A stretch of DNA of 64,000 nt from Micromonospora qiuiae (GCF_016863555.1 NZ_BOPC01000052.1:1-64000), one strand, 5' to 3'; shown: positions 39,402 to 48,468, counted from the stretch's first letter. The notes: generated by a model not told the origin, from the sequence alone. Numbers and translations are program-made.

Positions 39402-40349
39402 TCGAACCGGCTCGAACCGGCCGAGGTCACCGAGGTGCTGGCGCTGGCCCGGGCGGCCGGCGACGCGGACGGCGCGGACCCACTGGACGAGCAGGTTCTG
39501 CTCCGGCTGCGCGACGACCGGGCACCGGCGGTCCACCTGACCGCCCGCACGGACGACGGGACACTCACCGGGTACGCCCACCTGGACACAAGCGACCCGG
39601 CGGCCGGCGTCGGGGTCGGGTTGGTGGTGCACCCGGCGTACCGGCGGCGCGGCACCGGCCGGGCACTGGCCCAGGAGACGCTGGCCCGGCAGGTGCCGAC
39701 CCGGGGTGGGTCGCCTCAGGACGTGCCGACCCGGGAGGTGAATGTCTCCGCTGCCGGGCCGCTGCGGGCCTGGGCACACGGCGATCATCCCTCGGCTGCC
39801 GCGCTCGCCGTGGACCTCGGCTTCCGTCGCGCACGCGTGCTCTGGCAACTACGTCGGCCGCTCACCGAGCCGCTGACCGTGCCGCGGCTGCCCGACGGGC
39901 TGACCCTGCGCGCCTTCCGCCCCGGTGCCGACGACGAGGCGTGGCTGGCGCTGAACGCGCGCGCCTTCGCCGACCATCCGGAGCAGGGCCGGTGGACCGC
40001 CGAGGATCTGCGGCTACGCCTCGCCGAGCCGTGGTTCGATCCGGCCGGCTTCCTGCTCGCCGTGGAGTCGGCGAGCGGCCGGTTGGTCGGTTTCCACTGG
40101 ACCAAGGTGCACGAGCGGCCCGGCTCGGCGCGCATCGGCGAGGTGTACGTGCTCGGGGTGGACCCCTCCGCGCACGGCGGCGGCCTCGGCCGGGCGCTGA
40201 CCACGGCGGGGTTGACGTACCTGCGCGAGCAGCGCGGGCTGGACCGGGTGATGCTCTACGTGGACGAGTCGAACACCGGCGCGGTGGCGCTCTACGAGCG
40301 GCTCGGCTTCGCCCGCTGGTCCGCCCACGTCAACTACGAGCGGCCGTAG
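39372..40349 (+). CDS. mshD: Mycothiol synthase (MshD)
   Basis: MshD acetylates Cys-GlcN-Ins with acetyl-CoA, the last step of mycothiol synthesis. The 325-aa protein has two GNAT domains. The first has VGVGLVVHPAYRRRGTGRALAQE, and the second, catalytic one has GEVYVLGVDPSAHGGGLGRALTTAGL and MLYVDESNTGAVALYERLGFA. The first dozen codons (MSERIIRISGSNR) are not part of the family and match the repeat that forms the mini-ORF at 5054. They appear to be an N-terminal extension gained from that element. glnR lies upstream, as in mycobacteria. Confidence 0.93.
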   Translation: MSERIIRISGSNRLEPAEVTEVLALARAAGDADGADPLDEQVLLRLRDDRAPAVHLTARTDDGTLTGYAHLDTSDPAAGVGVGLVVHPAYRRRGTGRALAQETLARQVPTRGGSPQDVPTREVNVSAAGPLRAWAHGDHPSAAALAVDLGFRRARVLWQLRRPLTEPLTVPRLPDGLTLRAFRPGADDEAWLALNARAFADHPEQGRWTAEDLRLRLAEPWFDPAGFLLAVESASGRLVGFHWTKVHERPGSARIGEVYVLGVDPSAHGGGLGRALTTAGLTYLREQRGLDRVMLYVDESNTGAVALYERLGFARWSAHVNYERP

Positions 40350-40351
40350 GA

Positions 40352-41173
40352 TCAGGGCAGGTAGAACCGCTCGTCGGTGAGGTCCAGGTGCGGGGTGATC
40401 GGGGTGGCCGCGTCCCGGGTCGCCGCCGCCCGTAGCACCGCGGCGAGGTTGTCGCAGGCAGCGACCTCGCCGAGGGTGATCAGAGTGGGCGGCAGCATGG
40501 TCAACTCGCCGGCCGTGGCCCGGTCACAGGCGTCGGCGGGCCGCACCCAGAGGGTGTGGTCGGCCTCGCCGGAGACGTCGCGGGTGCGCTGTCCCTCGGG
40601 CAGCAGTGCCACGAAGAAGTACGTGTCGAACCGGCGCGGCTCGAACTCCGGGGTGATCCAACGGCTCCATGGCAGCAGCAGGTCCGACCGCAGGGTGAGC
40701 CCACGCCCGGCGAGCAACTCGGCGAAGCCCCTGCGTCGCTGCTCCAACTCCACCCGGGCGGCCTCCCAGCCGTCGTCACTCACATCGCCGACGACGCGGT
40801 TCGGGTCGGGGCCGGCGAGCAGCACCCCCGCCTCCTCGAAGACCTCGCGGGCCGCCGCGCAGACGACCGCCTGGGCGGCCTCCGGCGACAGCCCGAGCCG
40901 GGCACCCCAGCCCGTCGGATCCGGCCCGGCCCAGTCCAGGTGGGCGGCCGAGTCCGAGGGGTCGACCCCGCCGCCGGGGAAGGCGTACACGCCGCCGAAG
41001 GCCATCGCCGCGACCCGGCGGATCAGGTACACCTCGAAGCCCTCGCCGACCGGGCGCAGCAGCAGCACGGTGGCCGCCACCCGGGGCACGACCGGCGCGG
41101 CGCCGGAGGCGTGGAACTGGCGGGCGTGCTCGACCACCGCGGGTGGGGCCGGATAGCCGCGGTCGACCTTCAT
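40352..41173 (-). CDS. NUDIX hydrolase (NUDT7/NUDT19-like)
   Basis: This 273-aa protein hydrolyses a nucleoside diphosphate linked to another moiety. Its Nudix box is the long-spaced form: AFPGGGVDPSDSA is followed, after an insertion of about 35 residues, by AAREVFEEAGVLLAG. This insertion is typical of the coenzyme A and related hydrolases NUDT7/NUDT19. ATG at 41173 is 6 nt from TAGGCT. Its 3' end lies 2 nt from the mshD stop (convergent). Substrate unknown. Confidence 0.87.
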   Translation of the reverse strand: MKVDRGYPAPPAVVEHARQFHASGAAPVVPRVAATVLLLRPVGEGFEVYLIRRVAAMAFGGVYAFPGGGVDPSDSAAHLDWAGPDPTGWGARLGLSPEAAQAVVCAAAREVFEEAGVLLAGPDPNRVVGDVSDDGWEAARVELEQRRRGFAELLAGRGLTLRSDLLLPWSRWITPEFEPRRFDTYFFVALLPEGQRTRDVSGEADHTLWVRPADACDRATAGELTMLPPTLITLGEVAACDNLAAVLRAAATRDAATPITPHLDLTDERFYLP

Positions 41174-41179
41174 GCGCGC

Positions 41180-41185
41180 AGCCTA
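41180..41185 (-). promoter_or_regulatory. -10 box (TAGGCT), leaderless type, of NUDIX gene
   Basis: TAGGCT on the minus strand with a 6-nt spacer to the ATG at 41173. Confidence 0.55.
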
Positions 41186-41231
41186 GTTCCCGACCCGTGG
41201 ATCGCCGGTACAGCCCTCAAGTGATCTTCGG

Positions 41232-41237
41232 TAGCGT
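41232..41237 (+). promoter_or_regulatory. -10 box (TAGCGT), leaderless type, of Gfo/Idh/MocA gene
   Basis: TAGCGT with a 7-nt spacer to the ATG at 41245. Confidence 0.55.
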
Positions 41238-41244
41238 CGCCGTC

Positions 41245-42213
41245 ATGACTCGATGGGGCATCCTCGCCACCGGCCACATCGCCGCCCGCTTCGCCGAGGA
41301 CCTTCGGCTGGTGCCGGGGGCCGAACTGGTCGCGGTCGGCTCACGGACGGCCGAGAGCGCGCAGCGCTTCGCGCAGCGGCACGGCGTACCCCGGGCGTAC
41401 GCCTCCTGGTCGGAACTGGCCGCGGACGCCGATGTGGAGGTCATCTACGTCGCCACCCCGCACGCCGCGCACTACGAGGCGGCCCGGGCCTGCCTCACCG
41501 CGGGTAAACCGGTGCTGTTGGAGAAGCCGTTCACCCTCGACCTGGCCACCAGCACCGAGCTGATCGACACCGCCCGCGCCGCCGGGGTCTTCCTCATGGA
41601 GGCCATGTGGATGCGCTGCAACCCGCTCGTCCTTCGGGTCTGCGAGTTGATCGCCGACGGTGCGATCGGCACGGTGACCAGCGTACGGGCCGATTTCGGC
41701 ATCCCCGGGCCGTTCCCGCCCGAGCACCGGATGCGGGCTCGCGCGCTGGGCGGCGGCGCGCTGCTGGACCTCGGCATCTACCCGGTGAGCCTGGCCCACC
41801 TGCTGCTCGGCGTGCCACAGCACGTGCGGTCGTGGGCGAAGCTGGGTCCGGAGGGCACGGACGAGAACACCGGTCTGGTCTTCGGGTACGACTCGGGAGC
41901 CGTGGCCACGCTGAGCTGCGGCATGGTGGGTGCGACCGAGCTCACCGCGTCGATCACCGGCACGGCCGGACGGATCGACCTGCCCGAGCCGTTCTTTCGA
42001 CCCGGCGGGTTCACCCTGCACCGGGCCGGCGTCCAACCGGAGACGATCACGGCCGAGTTGGCCGGCTCGGGTTACCAGCACGAGGCCATCGAGGTGCAGC
42101 GCTGCCTGGCCGAGGGGCTGACCGAGAGCCCGCTCGTGCCGCACTCCGCGACCCTGGAGGTCATGGCCCTGCTCGACGACATCCGCGCGCAGATCGGCGT
42201 CTCGTACCTCTGA
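41245..42213 (+). CDS. Gfo/Idh/MocA-family NAD(P)-dependent oxidoreductase
   Basis: This 322-aa dehydrogenase has an N-terminal Rossmann fold (WGILATGHIAARFAEDL, VEVIYVATPHAAHY), the conserved EKPFTLD motif with the catalytic lysine near residue 94, and a C-terminal alpha/beta domain (GGGALLDLGIYPVSLAHLLLG). Relatives act on sugars, inositols or trans-dihydrodiols; the LMEAMWMRCNP stretch is typical of the trans-1,2-dihydrobenzene-1,2-diol/scyllo-inositol branch. A 54-bp repeat begins 3 nt after its stop. Substrate unknown. Confidence 0.87.
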   Translation: MTRWGILATGHIAARFAEDLRLVPGAELVAVGSRTAESAQRFAQRHGVPRAYASWSELAADADVEVIYVATPHAAHYEAARACLTAGKPVLLEKPFTLDLATSTELIDTARAAGVFLMEAMWMRCNPLVLRVCELIADGAIGTVTSVRADFGIPGPFPPEHRMRARALGGGALLDLGIYPVSLAHLLLGVPQHVRSWAKLGPEGTDENTGLVFGYDSGAVATLSCGMVGATELTASITGTAGRIDLPEPFFRPGGFTLHRAGVQPETITAELAGSGYQHEAIEVQRCLAEGLTESPLVPHSATLEVMALLDDIRAQIGVSYL

Positions 42214-42215
42214 GT

Positions 42216-42269
42216 GTTAGAAAGGGCCCCTTTTGATACGCCAGGCGTTAAAAGGGGGCCCTTCCTTAC
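42216..42269 (+). repeat. 54-bp bipartite repeat, copy 4
   Basis: First half GTTAGAAAGGGCCCCTTTTG is the most diverged; the second half GTTAAAAGGGGGCCCTTCCT is canonical. It fills the 60-bp gap between the convergent Gfo/Idh/MocA and phosphate transporter genes. Confidence 0.85.
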
Positions 42270-42273
42270 AAGC

Positions 42274-43278
42274 TCAGCTGAAGAGGGGGCGGACCAGGAA
42301 GTACATCAGGGCGCCGATCGAGCCGGCGGCCGGGAAGGTCAGGATCCAGGCGCCGACGATGTTGCCGGCCACGCCCCAGCGCACGGCGGAGAGCCGCTTG
42401 GTCGCGCCGACCCCCATGATCGCCGAGGTGATCGTGTGGGTGGTCGAGATCGGGGCGCCGAGCACCAGCGCGTTGAAGTAGAGCACGCCGCTGGCCACGG
42501 TCTCGGCCGCGAAGCCCTCCGGCGGGCGCAGGTCGATGATCTTCCGGCCCAGGGTCCGGATGATCCGCCAGCCACCCGCGTACGTACCGGCGGCCAGCAC
42601 GGCGGCCGAGGTCCAGAACGCCCACTCCGGGATGTGCGTCGGATCGTTCTGGTAGCCGCCGACGAAGAGGGCGAGCACCACGATGCCGATGGTCTTGGCC
42701 GCGTCCTGCATGCCGTGGCCGACCGACATGGCCGCCGCCGAGGCGGTCTGGGCCCAGCGGAAGCCCCGGTTCAGCTTACCCGGCTGCCCATTTCGGAAGA
42801 TCCACTGCACGGCGACCATCACGATGTAGCCGAGCAGGAAGCCGACCAGCGGCGACAGGATCATCGGGATCACGACGCTCTCGCCGATGCCCGTCCAGAG
42901 CACCGTGCCGGAGGCGGCGACGGTCGAGCCGACCAGGCCGCCGATCAGGGCGTGCGAGGACGACGAGGGCAACCCGAAGTACCAGGTGATGATGTTCCAG
43001 GTGATCGCGCCGATCACCCCGGCGAACACGATACCGAGGCTGGACACGCCGGTGGGCAGCTCGACCAGGCCGCTGCCGACGGTCTTGGCGACCTCGGCGC
43101 CGAAGTGGGCGCCGACGAAGTTGCCGATCGCCGCCATGCCGAGGGCGATCCGGGGGGTGAGCGCCCGGGTGGAGATGCTGGTCGCGATCGCGTTGGCGGC
43201 ATCGTGGAAGCCGTTGGTGTAGTCGAACACCAGGGCTACCCCGATCACCGCCAGCACGGCGATGAGCTCGGGACTCAC
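42274..43278 (-). CDS. Inorganic phosphate transporter (PiT family)
   Basis: This 334-aa low-affinity phosphate transporter, probably coupled to protons and carrying metal-phosphate, has about ten membrane segments. The two PiT signatures are FDYTNGFHDAANAIATSISTRALTP at the N-terminus and LGAPISTTHTITSAIMGVG near the C-terminus. GLPSSSSHALIGGLVG marks the internal repeat. The gene follows a DUF47 regulator by 4 nt, the usual pit-accessory arrangement. A PHO box-like site lies upstream of the pair. Gene position after mshD/glnR parallels mycobacterial phosphate genes. Confidence 0.92.
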   Translation of the reverse strand: MSPELIAVLAVIGVALVFDYTNGFHDAANAIATSISTRALTPRIALGMAAIGNFVGAHFGAEVAKTVGSGLVELPTGVSSLGIVFAGVIGAITWNIITWYFGLPSSSSHALIGGLVGSTVAASGTVLWTGIGESVVIPMILSPLVGFLLGYIVMVAVQWIFRNGQPGKLNRGFRWAQTASAAAMSVGHGMQDAAKTIGIVVLALFVGGYQNDPTHIPEWAFWTSAAVLAAGTYAGGWRIIRTLGRKIIDLRPPEGFAAETVASGVLYFNALVLGAPISTTHTITSAIMGVGATKRLSAVRWGVAGNIVGAWILTFPAAGSIGALMYFLVRPLFS

Positions 43279-43282
43279 GGGA

Positions 43283-43909
43283 TCAGGACTCCTTGACCGC
43301 GATGGCCTCGACGGTGTTGGCCACGTGTTCGAAGGAGTCGCAGGCGGCCTCCAGCTCGTCGGCGACCTCCTTCATCTTGAGCACGGTCAACGCGTCGTAC
43401 TCACCGGAGAAGAGCCGGACCAGCAGCATCCGGTACGCCTGGTCGCCGTCGTTCTCCAGCCGATTGATCTCGATCCAGTAGTCCTCGAGGTCCTTCATCG
43501 ACTTCAGCCGAGGCATCGCGTCGGCGGTCAGCTTCGCCTGCTGGTCCAGCACGTGCACCAGCTCGTGCATCTCCCGTGGCAGCGACGGCAGCTTGGTCAG
43601 CCCATAGAGATAGAGCAGGTTGCCCGCCTCCTCCAGGTGATCCATCACGTCATCCAGCAGGGAACCGAGGCGGTAGATGTCCTCGCGGTCGAAGGGGGTG
43701 ACGAAGGTCGAGTTGATTTTCTTGAACAGCTCGTGGGTGATCTGGTCGCTGTCGTGCTCGACCTCGGTGAGCCGCTCGCTGACCGACTGCACCTCGACAT
43801 CGGGCAGGCCAAGCTCGTTCAGCAGCTCGGTACCCCGAACCAGGTTTCGCGCGGCCCTGGTGAAGAGCTCGTAGAAGGCGCCCTCGTTGGGGCGGAATGA
43901 AAACCTCAC
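43283..43909 (-). CDS. DUF47 PhoU-like accessory protein of Pit
   Basis: This 208-aa all-alpha protein of the DUF47 family resembles PhoU and modulates the adjacent phosphate transporter. Visible features are RPNEGAFYELFTRAARNLVRG, EHDSDQITHELFKKINSTFVTPFDREDIYRLGSLLDDVMDHLEE (the acidic metal motif), and VADELEAACDSFEHVANTVEAI. GTG at 43909 gives the family start VRFSFRP. It is first in the operon and probably expressed from a promoter near the PHO box at 44029-44061. Confidence 0.88.
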   Translation of the reverse strand: MRFSFRPNEGAFYELFTRAARNLVRGTELLNELGLPDVEVQSVSERLTEVEHDSDQITHELFKKINSTFVTPFDREDIYRLGSLLDDVMDHLEEAGNLLYLYGLTKLPSLPREMHELVHVLDQQAKLTADAMPRLKSMKDLEDYWIEINRLENDGDQAYRMLLVRLFSGEYDALTVLKMKEVADELEAACDSFEHVANTVEAIAVKES

Positions 43910-44028
43910 AGCACGGACCTCGTCGGTGTCGGTGGTAGGGGTGGCAGCCGCCGGCCGGCGCCCTGCTGAGGGAATGCTAGGGAAACTCTCCGAGCGGCAA
44001 TTCGGCGGCCCACCCCTGGCCAAACGCC

Positions 44029-44061
44029 ATTCACCGCCTGTTTAACTGCTGTTCACCTTCA
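44029..44061 (+). promoter_or_regulatory. Candidate PHO box (three 11-nt direct repeats)
   Basis: ATTCACCGCCT, GTTTAACTGCT and GTTCACCTTCA follow each other without gaps, matching the 11-nt periodic GTTCA-x-C units bound by PhoP in Streptomyces. The site lies 120 nt upstream of the DUF47-pit operon, with the repeats written on the opposite strand. Confidence 0.6.
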
Positions 44062-44176
44062 TCCGGCCCCGCCGTTCCCGGTAGCCGCTCTGGTTTCCGT
44101 TCCATGTCGAAATCGGTGCCGAGCACGGAGCGCGAGAGTGTCGAACATCTCACGCACGGGCCGAACCAGCAGGTGT

Positions 44177-44683
44177 TCAGACCACCAGGGCCAGCCACTT
44201 GCGGTACGCGGTGGCGAAGGGCTCCGTGCCGTCGCCGAGAGCACCGAACAGCCAACGCGCCGCCGCCTCGGCCTCCCCGACCAACTCGTCCGGGTAGCCG
44301 AACCGGACCCGGTGCTCGGCGAACTCGTCCTCGTCGCGCAGCTCGACCAGGCCGGTCGCCCGGCGACGGACCACGTCCAGGTCGAGGTCGATCAGGTGCA
44401 CCGTGTCCTCGCCCTCCCACCGGCCCGGGCTGGCGATGTCGCAGTAGACCTCGCTGGTCCGCGGTGGTGGGTTGAACATGCAGGTCCACCAGGCGCGGTG
44501 CGGCACCAGCAGCACGAAAGGAATCTGCTCGACGGAGGGCCGGCCGTGGTAGACCGAGCTGGTGCCGGCCGCCACCCCGAGCCATACGCCGAGGTCGTCC
44601 TCGGCCAGGCGACGGGCCGGGTAGTCGCGATGGGCGCTGCCGTCGTACTTGCGGTAGATCACGCGGACCACGTCGCTCGGCAT
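44177..44683 (-). CDS. DUF402 domain-containing protein
   Basis: This 168-aa protein belongs to the DUF402 fold, shared by nucleoside di-/triphosphate phosphatases of Gram-positives (Ntdp). The core is visible: FNPPPRTSEVYCDIASPGRWEGEDTVHLIDLDLDVVRRRATGLVELRDEDEFAEHR, with clustered Asp/Glu residues for metal. ATG at 44683 is 7 nt from TAGGGT. The specific substrate is unknown. It is divergent from the helicase gene. Confidence 0.83.
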   Translation of the reverse strand: MPSDVVRVIYRKYDGSAHRDYPARRLAEDDLGVWLGVAAGTSSVYHGRPSVEQIPFVLLVPHRAWWTCMFNPPPRTSEVYCDIASPGRWEGEDTVHLIDLDLDVVRRRATGLVELRDEDEFAEHRVRFGYPDELVGEAEAAARWLFGALGDGTEPFATAYRKWLALVV

Positions 44684-44690
44684 GTTTCGC

Positions 44691-44696
44691 ACCCTA
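44691..44696 (-). promoter_or_regulatory. -10 box (TAGGGT), leaderless type, of DUF402 gene
   Basis: TAGGGT on the minus strand with a 7-nt spacer to the ATG at 44683. Confidence 0.55.
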
Positions 44697-44809
44697 GCCG
44701 ATTCCACCCAGGCGTCGCCGTCAGGAAATTACCGGACGGCAGGGACATATTCCATCCCGTGATGCCACAACACGGACGGTGGGTACCCCGCCCCGTCAGC
44801 CAAGCCGGG

Positions 44810-44815
44810 TACCGT
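44810..44815 (+). promoter_or_regulatory. -10 box (TACCGT), leaderless type, of dinG-like helicase gene
   Basis: TACCGT with a 6-nt spacer to the GTG at 44822. Confidence 0.5.
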
Positions 44816-44821
44816 GCCACG

Positions 44822-46993
44822 GTGTTCTCGCCCCGTACCGCCACCGCACCCGGCTCGATTCGCGACAAGGCCCGCCGTCGGGGTGACCGGCCGGGCGGCG
44901 CGGAGCTGCTGGCCGCCGCGGTCGGCGCGGTACCCGGCGGCGCGGCCCGCCCCGGGCAGCAGCAGATGGCGACCGCGATCGAGGAATGCGTGGCCACCGG
45001 CGAGCATCTGCTGGTGCAGGCCGGCACCGGCACCGGCAAGTCCCTGGCGTACCTCGCTCCGGCGCTCACGGTCGACGGGCCGGTGGTGGTCTCCACCGCC
45101 ACCCTGGCGTTGCAGTCCCAGCTCGTCGAGCACGACCTGCCCCGGCTGGCCGACGCCGTCGAACCGCTGCTCGGGCGGCGCCCGACCTTCGCGGTGCTCA
45201 AGGGTCGGCACCACTACCTCTGCCTGGCCCGGTTGGAGAACTCGTCGGAGGACGAGCCGACGGACACCCTCTTCGACGCCCCGGCCGAGCGGCCGGGCGG
45301 CGGCGCCCGCTGGCTCGGCGAGGCGGGCCGGCTCGGCAAGCAGATCCAGCGCCTGCGGGACTGGGCCCTGGAGACCGACACCGGCGACCGCGACGAGCTG
45401 GATCCCGGCGTCGACGACCAGGCGTGGCGGCTGGTCTCCATGCCCGCCCGGGAGTGCGTCGGCGCGGCCCGCTGCCCGTACGGCGCGGAGTGCTTCGCGG
45501 AGGCGTCCCGGGCCCGGGCGCGGGAGGCCGACATCGTGGTCACCAACCACAGCCTGCTCGCGGTGGACATGCTCGCCGGACGGCACATCGTCCCGCCGCA
45601 CAAACTGCTCGTCGTCGACGAGGCCCACGAGCTGGCGGACCGGGTCTCCTCGGCGGCCCAGGCGGAGCTGACCCCGGAGCTGATCGACCGGTCCGCCCGC
45701 CGGGCCCGCCCGTTGCTGCGGCCGGAGACGGCCGAGGCGCTGATCGCCTCCGGCGACGCCCTCGCGGTCGGGCTGGCCGAGGCACCGGCCGGGCGGATCA
45801 CCACCGGCCTGCCGGACCTGCTGCGCGAGGCATGCACGCTGCTGGATGCCTCGACCCGCGCGGCCCTGGACAGCATCGGCGACATCAAGGCCGACGATCC
45901 CGACCCGGTACGCAAGCAGCAGGCCAAGGCCGTCCTCGACGAGCTCTCCAGCACCGCCCAGCGGCTGCTGGAGGAGGCGGAGCACGACGTGGCCTGGGTG
46001 GAACGCAACGACGCCACCGGCCGACGGGCGCTGGTGGTGGCACCGCTCTCGGTCGCCGGCACCCTCGCCACCCACCTCTACGACGAGCGGACCGTGGTGG
46101 CCACCTCGGCCACGCTGACGCTGGGCGGCCGGTTCGACACGGTGGCCCGCGCTCTGGGCCTCGAAGCACCCCCACCCGATCCGCCGTCACCGGCCGCCGC
46201 CGCCCTCGCCGCGACTTCACGCCTCAAGGGCGGGACGGCTCCGGGGGACGGCCGCGCGGACACCGCGACGGCAACGGGTGACGATCGGGCCGACGCCGGT
46301 GGCGGAGCCGCCGACTCCGGGCCCGGGTGGCGATCGCTGGACGTCGGCTCCCCGTTCGATTACGCCCGCCAGGGCATCCTCTACGTGGCGGCGCACCTGC
46401 CCCGTCCCGGTGTCTCCGGGTTGCCCGACGCAGCCGGTGCGGAGTTGCTCGCGCTGGTCACCGCGCTGGGTGGTCGTACGCTCGGGCTGTTCTCCTCGCG
46501 GCGGGCCGCTCAGCAGGCGGCGGAGCTGTTGCGGGCACGGACCGACCTGCCCGTGCTGTTGCAGGGTGAGGAGGCACTGCCGCTGCTGGTCCGCCGGTTC
46601 CGGGAGGAACGGTCCAGCTGCCTGTTCGGGGTGATGTCGCTCTGGCAGGGGGTGGACGTGCCGGGTGACTCGTGCCAGCTGGTGGTGATCGATCGGCTGC
46701 CCTTCCCCCGGCCCGACGAGCCGTTGGCCGCCGCGCGGGCGGCGGCGGTGGACGCCCAGGGCGGCTCCGGCTTCGCCGCGGTCAGCGTCCCGATCGCGGC
46801 GATCCGGCTGGCTCAGGGCGTGGGGCGGTTGATCCGGGCCACCGGCGACCGGGGTGTCGTGGCCGTGCTCGACTCCCGGCTGGAGACCGCCCGCGGCTAC
46901 GGGGCGTTCCTGCGCCGCTCGCTACCCCCGTTCTGGTACACCACCCGGCCAGAGGTGGTGCGGGGCGCCCTGGACCGGCTCGCCGCCGGTTGA
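44822..46993 (+). CDS. DinG/XPD-family Fe-S DNA helicase
   Basis: This 723-aa ATP-dependent 5'-3' helicase has Walker A GTGTGKS (68-74), motif Ia, DEAH (LLVVDEAHELADR) and C-terminal motifs VIDRLPFPRPDEP and RLAQGVGRLIRATGDRG. An Fe-S cluster is indicated by C212, C218 and C224 (ECVGAARCPYGAEC) with an earlier cysteine in HHYLCLAR. DinG proteins unwind R-loops, D-loops and forks after DNA damage. The GTG start follows a leaderless-type box; the much longer open frame upstream is non-coding. A low-complexity insert lies at about residues 455-500. Confidence 0.9.
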   Translation: MFSPRTATAPGSIRDKARRRGDRPGGAELLAAAVGAVPGGAARPGQQQMATAIEECVATGEHLLVQAGTGTGKSLAYLAPALTVDGPVVVSTATLALQSQLVEHDLPRLADAVEPLLGRRPTFAVLKGRHHYLCLARLENSSEDEPTDTLFDAPAERPGGGARWLGEAGRLGKQIQRLRDWALETDTGDRDELDPGVDDQAWRLVSMPARECVGAARCPYGAECFAEASRARAREADIVVTNHSLLAVDMLAGRHIVPPHKLLVVDEAHELADRVSSAAQAELTPELIDRSARRARPLLRPETAEALIASGDALAVGLAEAPAGRITTGLPDLLREACTLLDASTRAALDSIGDIKADDPDPVRKQQAKAVLDELSSTAQRLLEEAEHDVAWVERNDATGRRALVVAPLSVAGTLATHLYDERTVVATSATLTLGGRFDTVARALGLEAPPPDPPSPAAAALAATSRLKGGTAPGDGRADTATATGDDRADAGGGAADSGPGWRSLDVGSPFDYARQGILYVAAHLPRPGVSGLPDAAGAELLALVTALGGRTLGLFSSRRAAQQAAELLRARTDLPVLLQGEEALPLLVRRFREERSSCLFGVMSLWQGVDVPGDSCQLVVIDRLPFPRPDEPLAAARAAAVDAQGGSGFAAVSVPIAAIRLAQGVGRLIRATGDRGVVAVLDSRLETARGYGAFLRRSLPPFWYTTRPEVVRGALDRLAAG

Positions 46994-47015
46994 GCCGCTG
47001 ACGGCGGCCGGCAGG

Positions 47016-48314
47016 TCAGGGAGCGCGGGAGGCGACGACCACCGCGTCGGGCGGGGTGTCGGGGACGGTACGCGCGGCCAGTCGACGCACCGCAGTGTTG
47101 AGCACCGCGATCACCGGTACCGCGACCACCGCGCCGGTGATCCCGGCGAGCACCACGCCGGCGGCCAAACCGATGATCACCGCGAGCGGATGGATGGCGA
47201 CCGCCCTTCCCATGATCAGCGGCTGGAGGATGTGCCCTTCCACCTGCTGCACTCCGATCACCACGCCAAGGATGATCAACGCGGTCACCGGTCCGCTGTC
47301 GACCAGCGCCACCAGCACCGCCACGCCGCCGGAGAGGGTGGCACCGACGATCGGGACGAACGCGCCGAGGAAGACCAGGGCGGCCAGCGGGAAGGCGAAC
47401 GGAACGTCGAAGATGACCAGGAAGATGCCGATGCCGACGGCGTCGATGAAGGCGACCAGCACAGTCGCCCGGACGTAGGCGACCAGGGTCGCCCAGGAGG
47501 CGCGTCCCGCGTCGTCGACCTTCCACCGCGCGGCCACCGGCAGCAGCCGGACCAGGAAGCGCCAGATCAGGTTGCCGTCGCGCAGGAAGAAGAAGGTGGC
47601 GAAGAGCACCAGCACCGTGCCGGTCAGCACCTCGGCCAGGGTCGTGGCGGTGGAGAGGGCACCACTGGTGAACCGTTCGGTGTTGTTGTTGACCCACTGC
47701 TGGAGTTCGGTGAGGTACCGGTCGAGGTCGTTGTCCGACAGGTGCAACGGCCCGGTCTTGAGCCAGTTCTGAATCTGCTGGAGGCCCTGGGTCGACTTCG
47801 CAGCCAGTTCCGGGACGCCCTTGATGAACTCGTTCACCACCAGCGTGAGGGTGGCGATCACCGCGGCGAGGCCGGCGACCAGCACCACGGCGGTCGCCAG
47901 CGACCTCGGCAGTCGCGCTCGCAGGAGCCAGCCGACCGCGGGAGCGAGCAGCGCAGACAGCAGCATCGCCACGGCCAACGGGATGATCACGATGCTGATG
48001 GTGCTGACCAGTTTGAGTAGCGCCCAGAACACGACGCCGACCACGATCAGCCGCCACGACCACGCGGCGGCGATTCGCAACGCGTGTGGCACGTCTGCGT
48101 CGTCCCGGCTGGCCGTAGAGCCGTGCAGGTCGGCCCGCGGCTCCGCGCCGACCACGGTGGCGGCCGGTGGCGCCGCCGGCCCCGGGCTCGACGGCGAGGC
48201 CGTCCTGGCCGGCTCGGGTGCGTCGGTCGTCGTACGCCTCCCGGCGCGAACCGATTCCCGCCCCGATTCGTACGCGCGGCGCAGGCGCTCGCGTATCCGC
48301 TCGAATCGGCTCAA
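47016..48314 (-). CDS. AI-2E family transporter
   Basis: This 432-aa membrane protein belongs to the AI-2E/PerM family, whose members export autoinducer-2 or act as Na+/H+ antiporters. It has a charged N-terminal tail of about 90 residues, then about eight hydrophobic segments, with family motifs FFFLRDGNLIWRFLVRLLP and FLGAFVPIVGATLSGGVAVLVALV and HILQPLIMGRAVAIHPLAVIIGLAAG. The start is TTG at 48314 with GGGAGG 5 nt upstream (product begins with SRFERIRERL). Substrate not determinable. Confidence 0.85.
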   Translation of the reverse strand: MSRFERIRERLRRAYESGRESVRAGRRTTTDAPEPARTASPSSPGPAAPPAATVVGAEPRADLHGSTASRDDADVPHALRIAAAWSWRLIVVGVVFWALLKLVSTISIVIIPLAVAMLLSALLAPAVGWLLRARLPRSLATAVVLVAGLAAVIATLTLVVNEFIKGVPELAAKSTQGLQQIQNWLKTGPLHLSDNDLDRYLTELQQWVNNNTERFTSGALSTATTLAEVLTGTVLVLFATFFFLRDGNLIWRFLVRLLPVAARWKVDDAGRASWATLVAYVRATVLVAFIDAVGIGIFLVIFDVPFAFPLAALVFLGAFVPIVGATLSGGVAVLVALVDSGPVTALIILGVVIGVQQVEGHILQPLIMGRAVAIHPLAVIIGLAAGVVLAGITGAVVAVPVIAVLNTAVRRLAARTVPDTPPDAVVVASRAP

Positions 48315-48468
48315 GCGAACCTCCCGGCATGGTTGGGCCCGGCGCACAGCGTCAGGTCGGACAGGATACGCCCGAGCGTTCCACGGTAGGTCAGTTCCGC
48401 CATACCTTGCTCGCACCGGACGCTGGCGAAACCGGGTGACCACCGGCGGCGCGCCGGGGACGACACGG

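Noticed and set aside
44138..44821. A 228-codon upstream extension of the DinG-like gene
   Set aside because: It overlaps the whole DUF402 gene on the other strand, has no homology-like pattern, and a leaderless promoter precedes GTG 44822.
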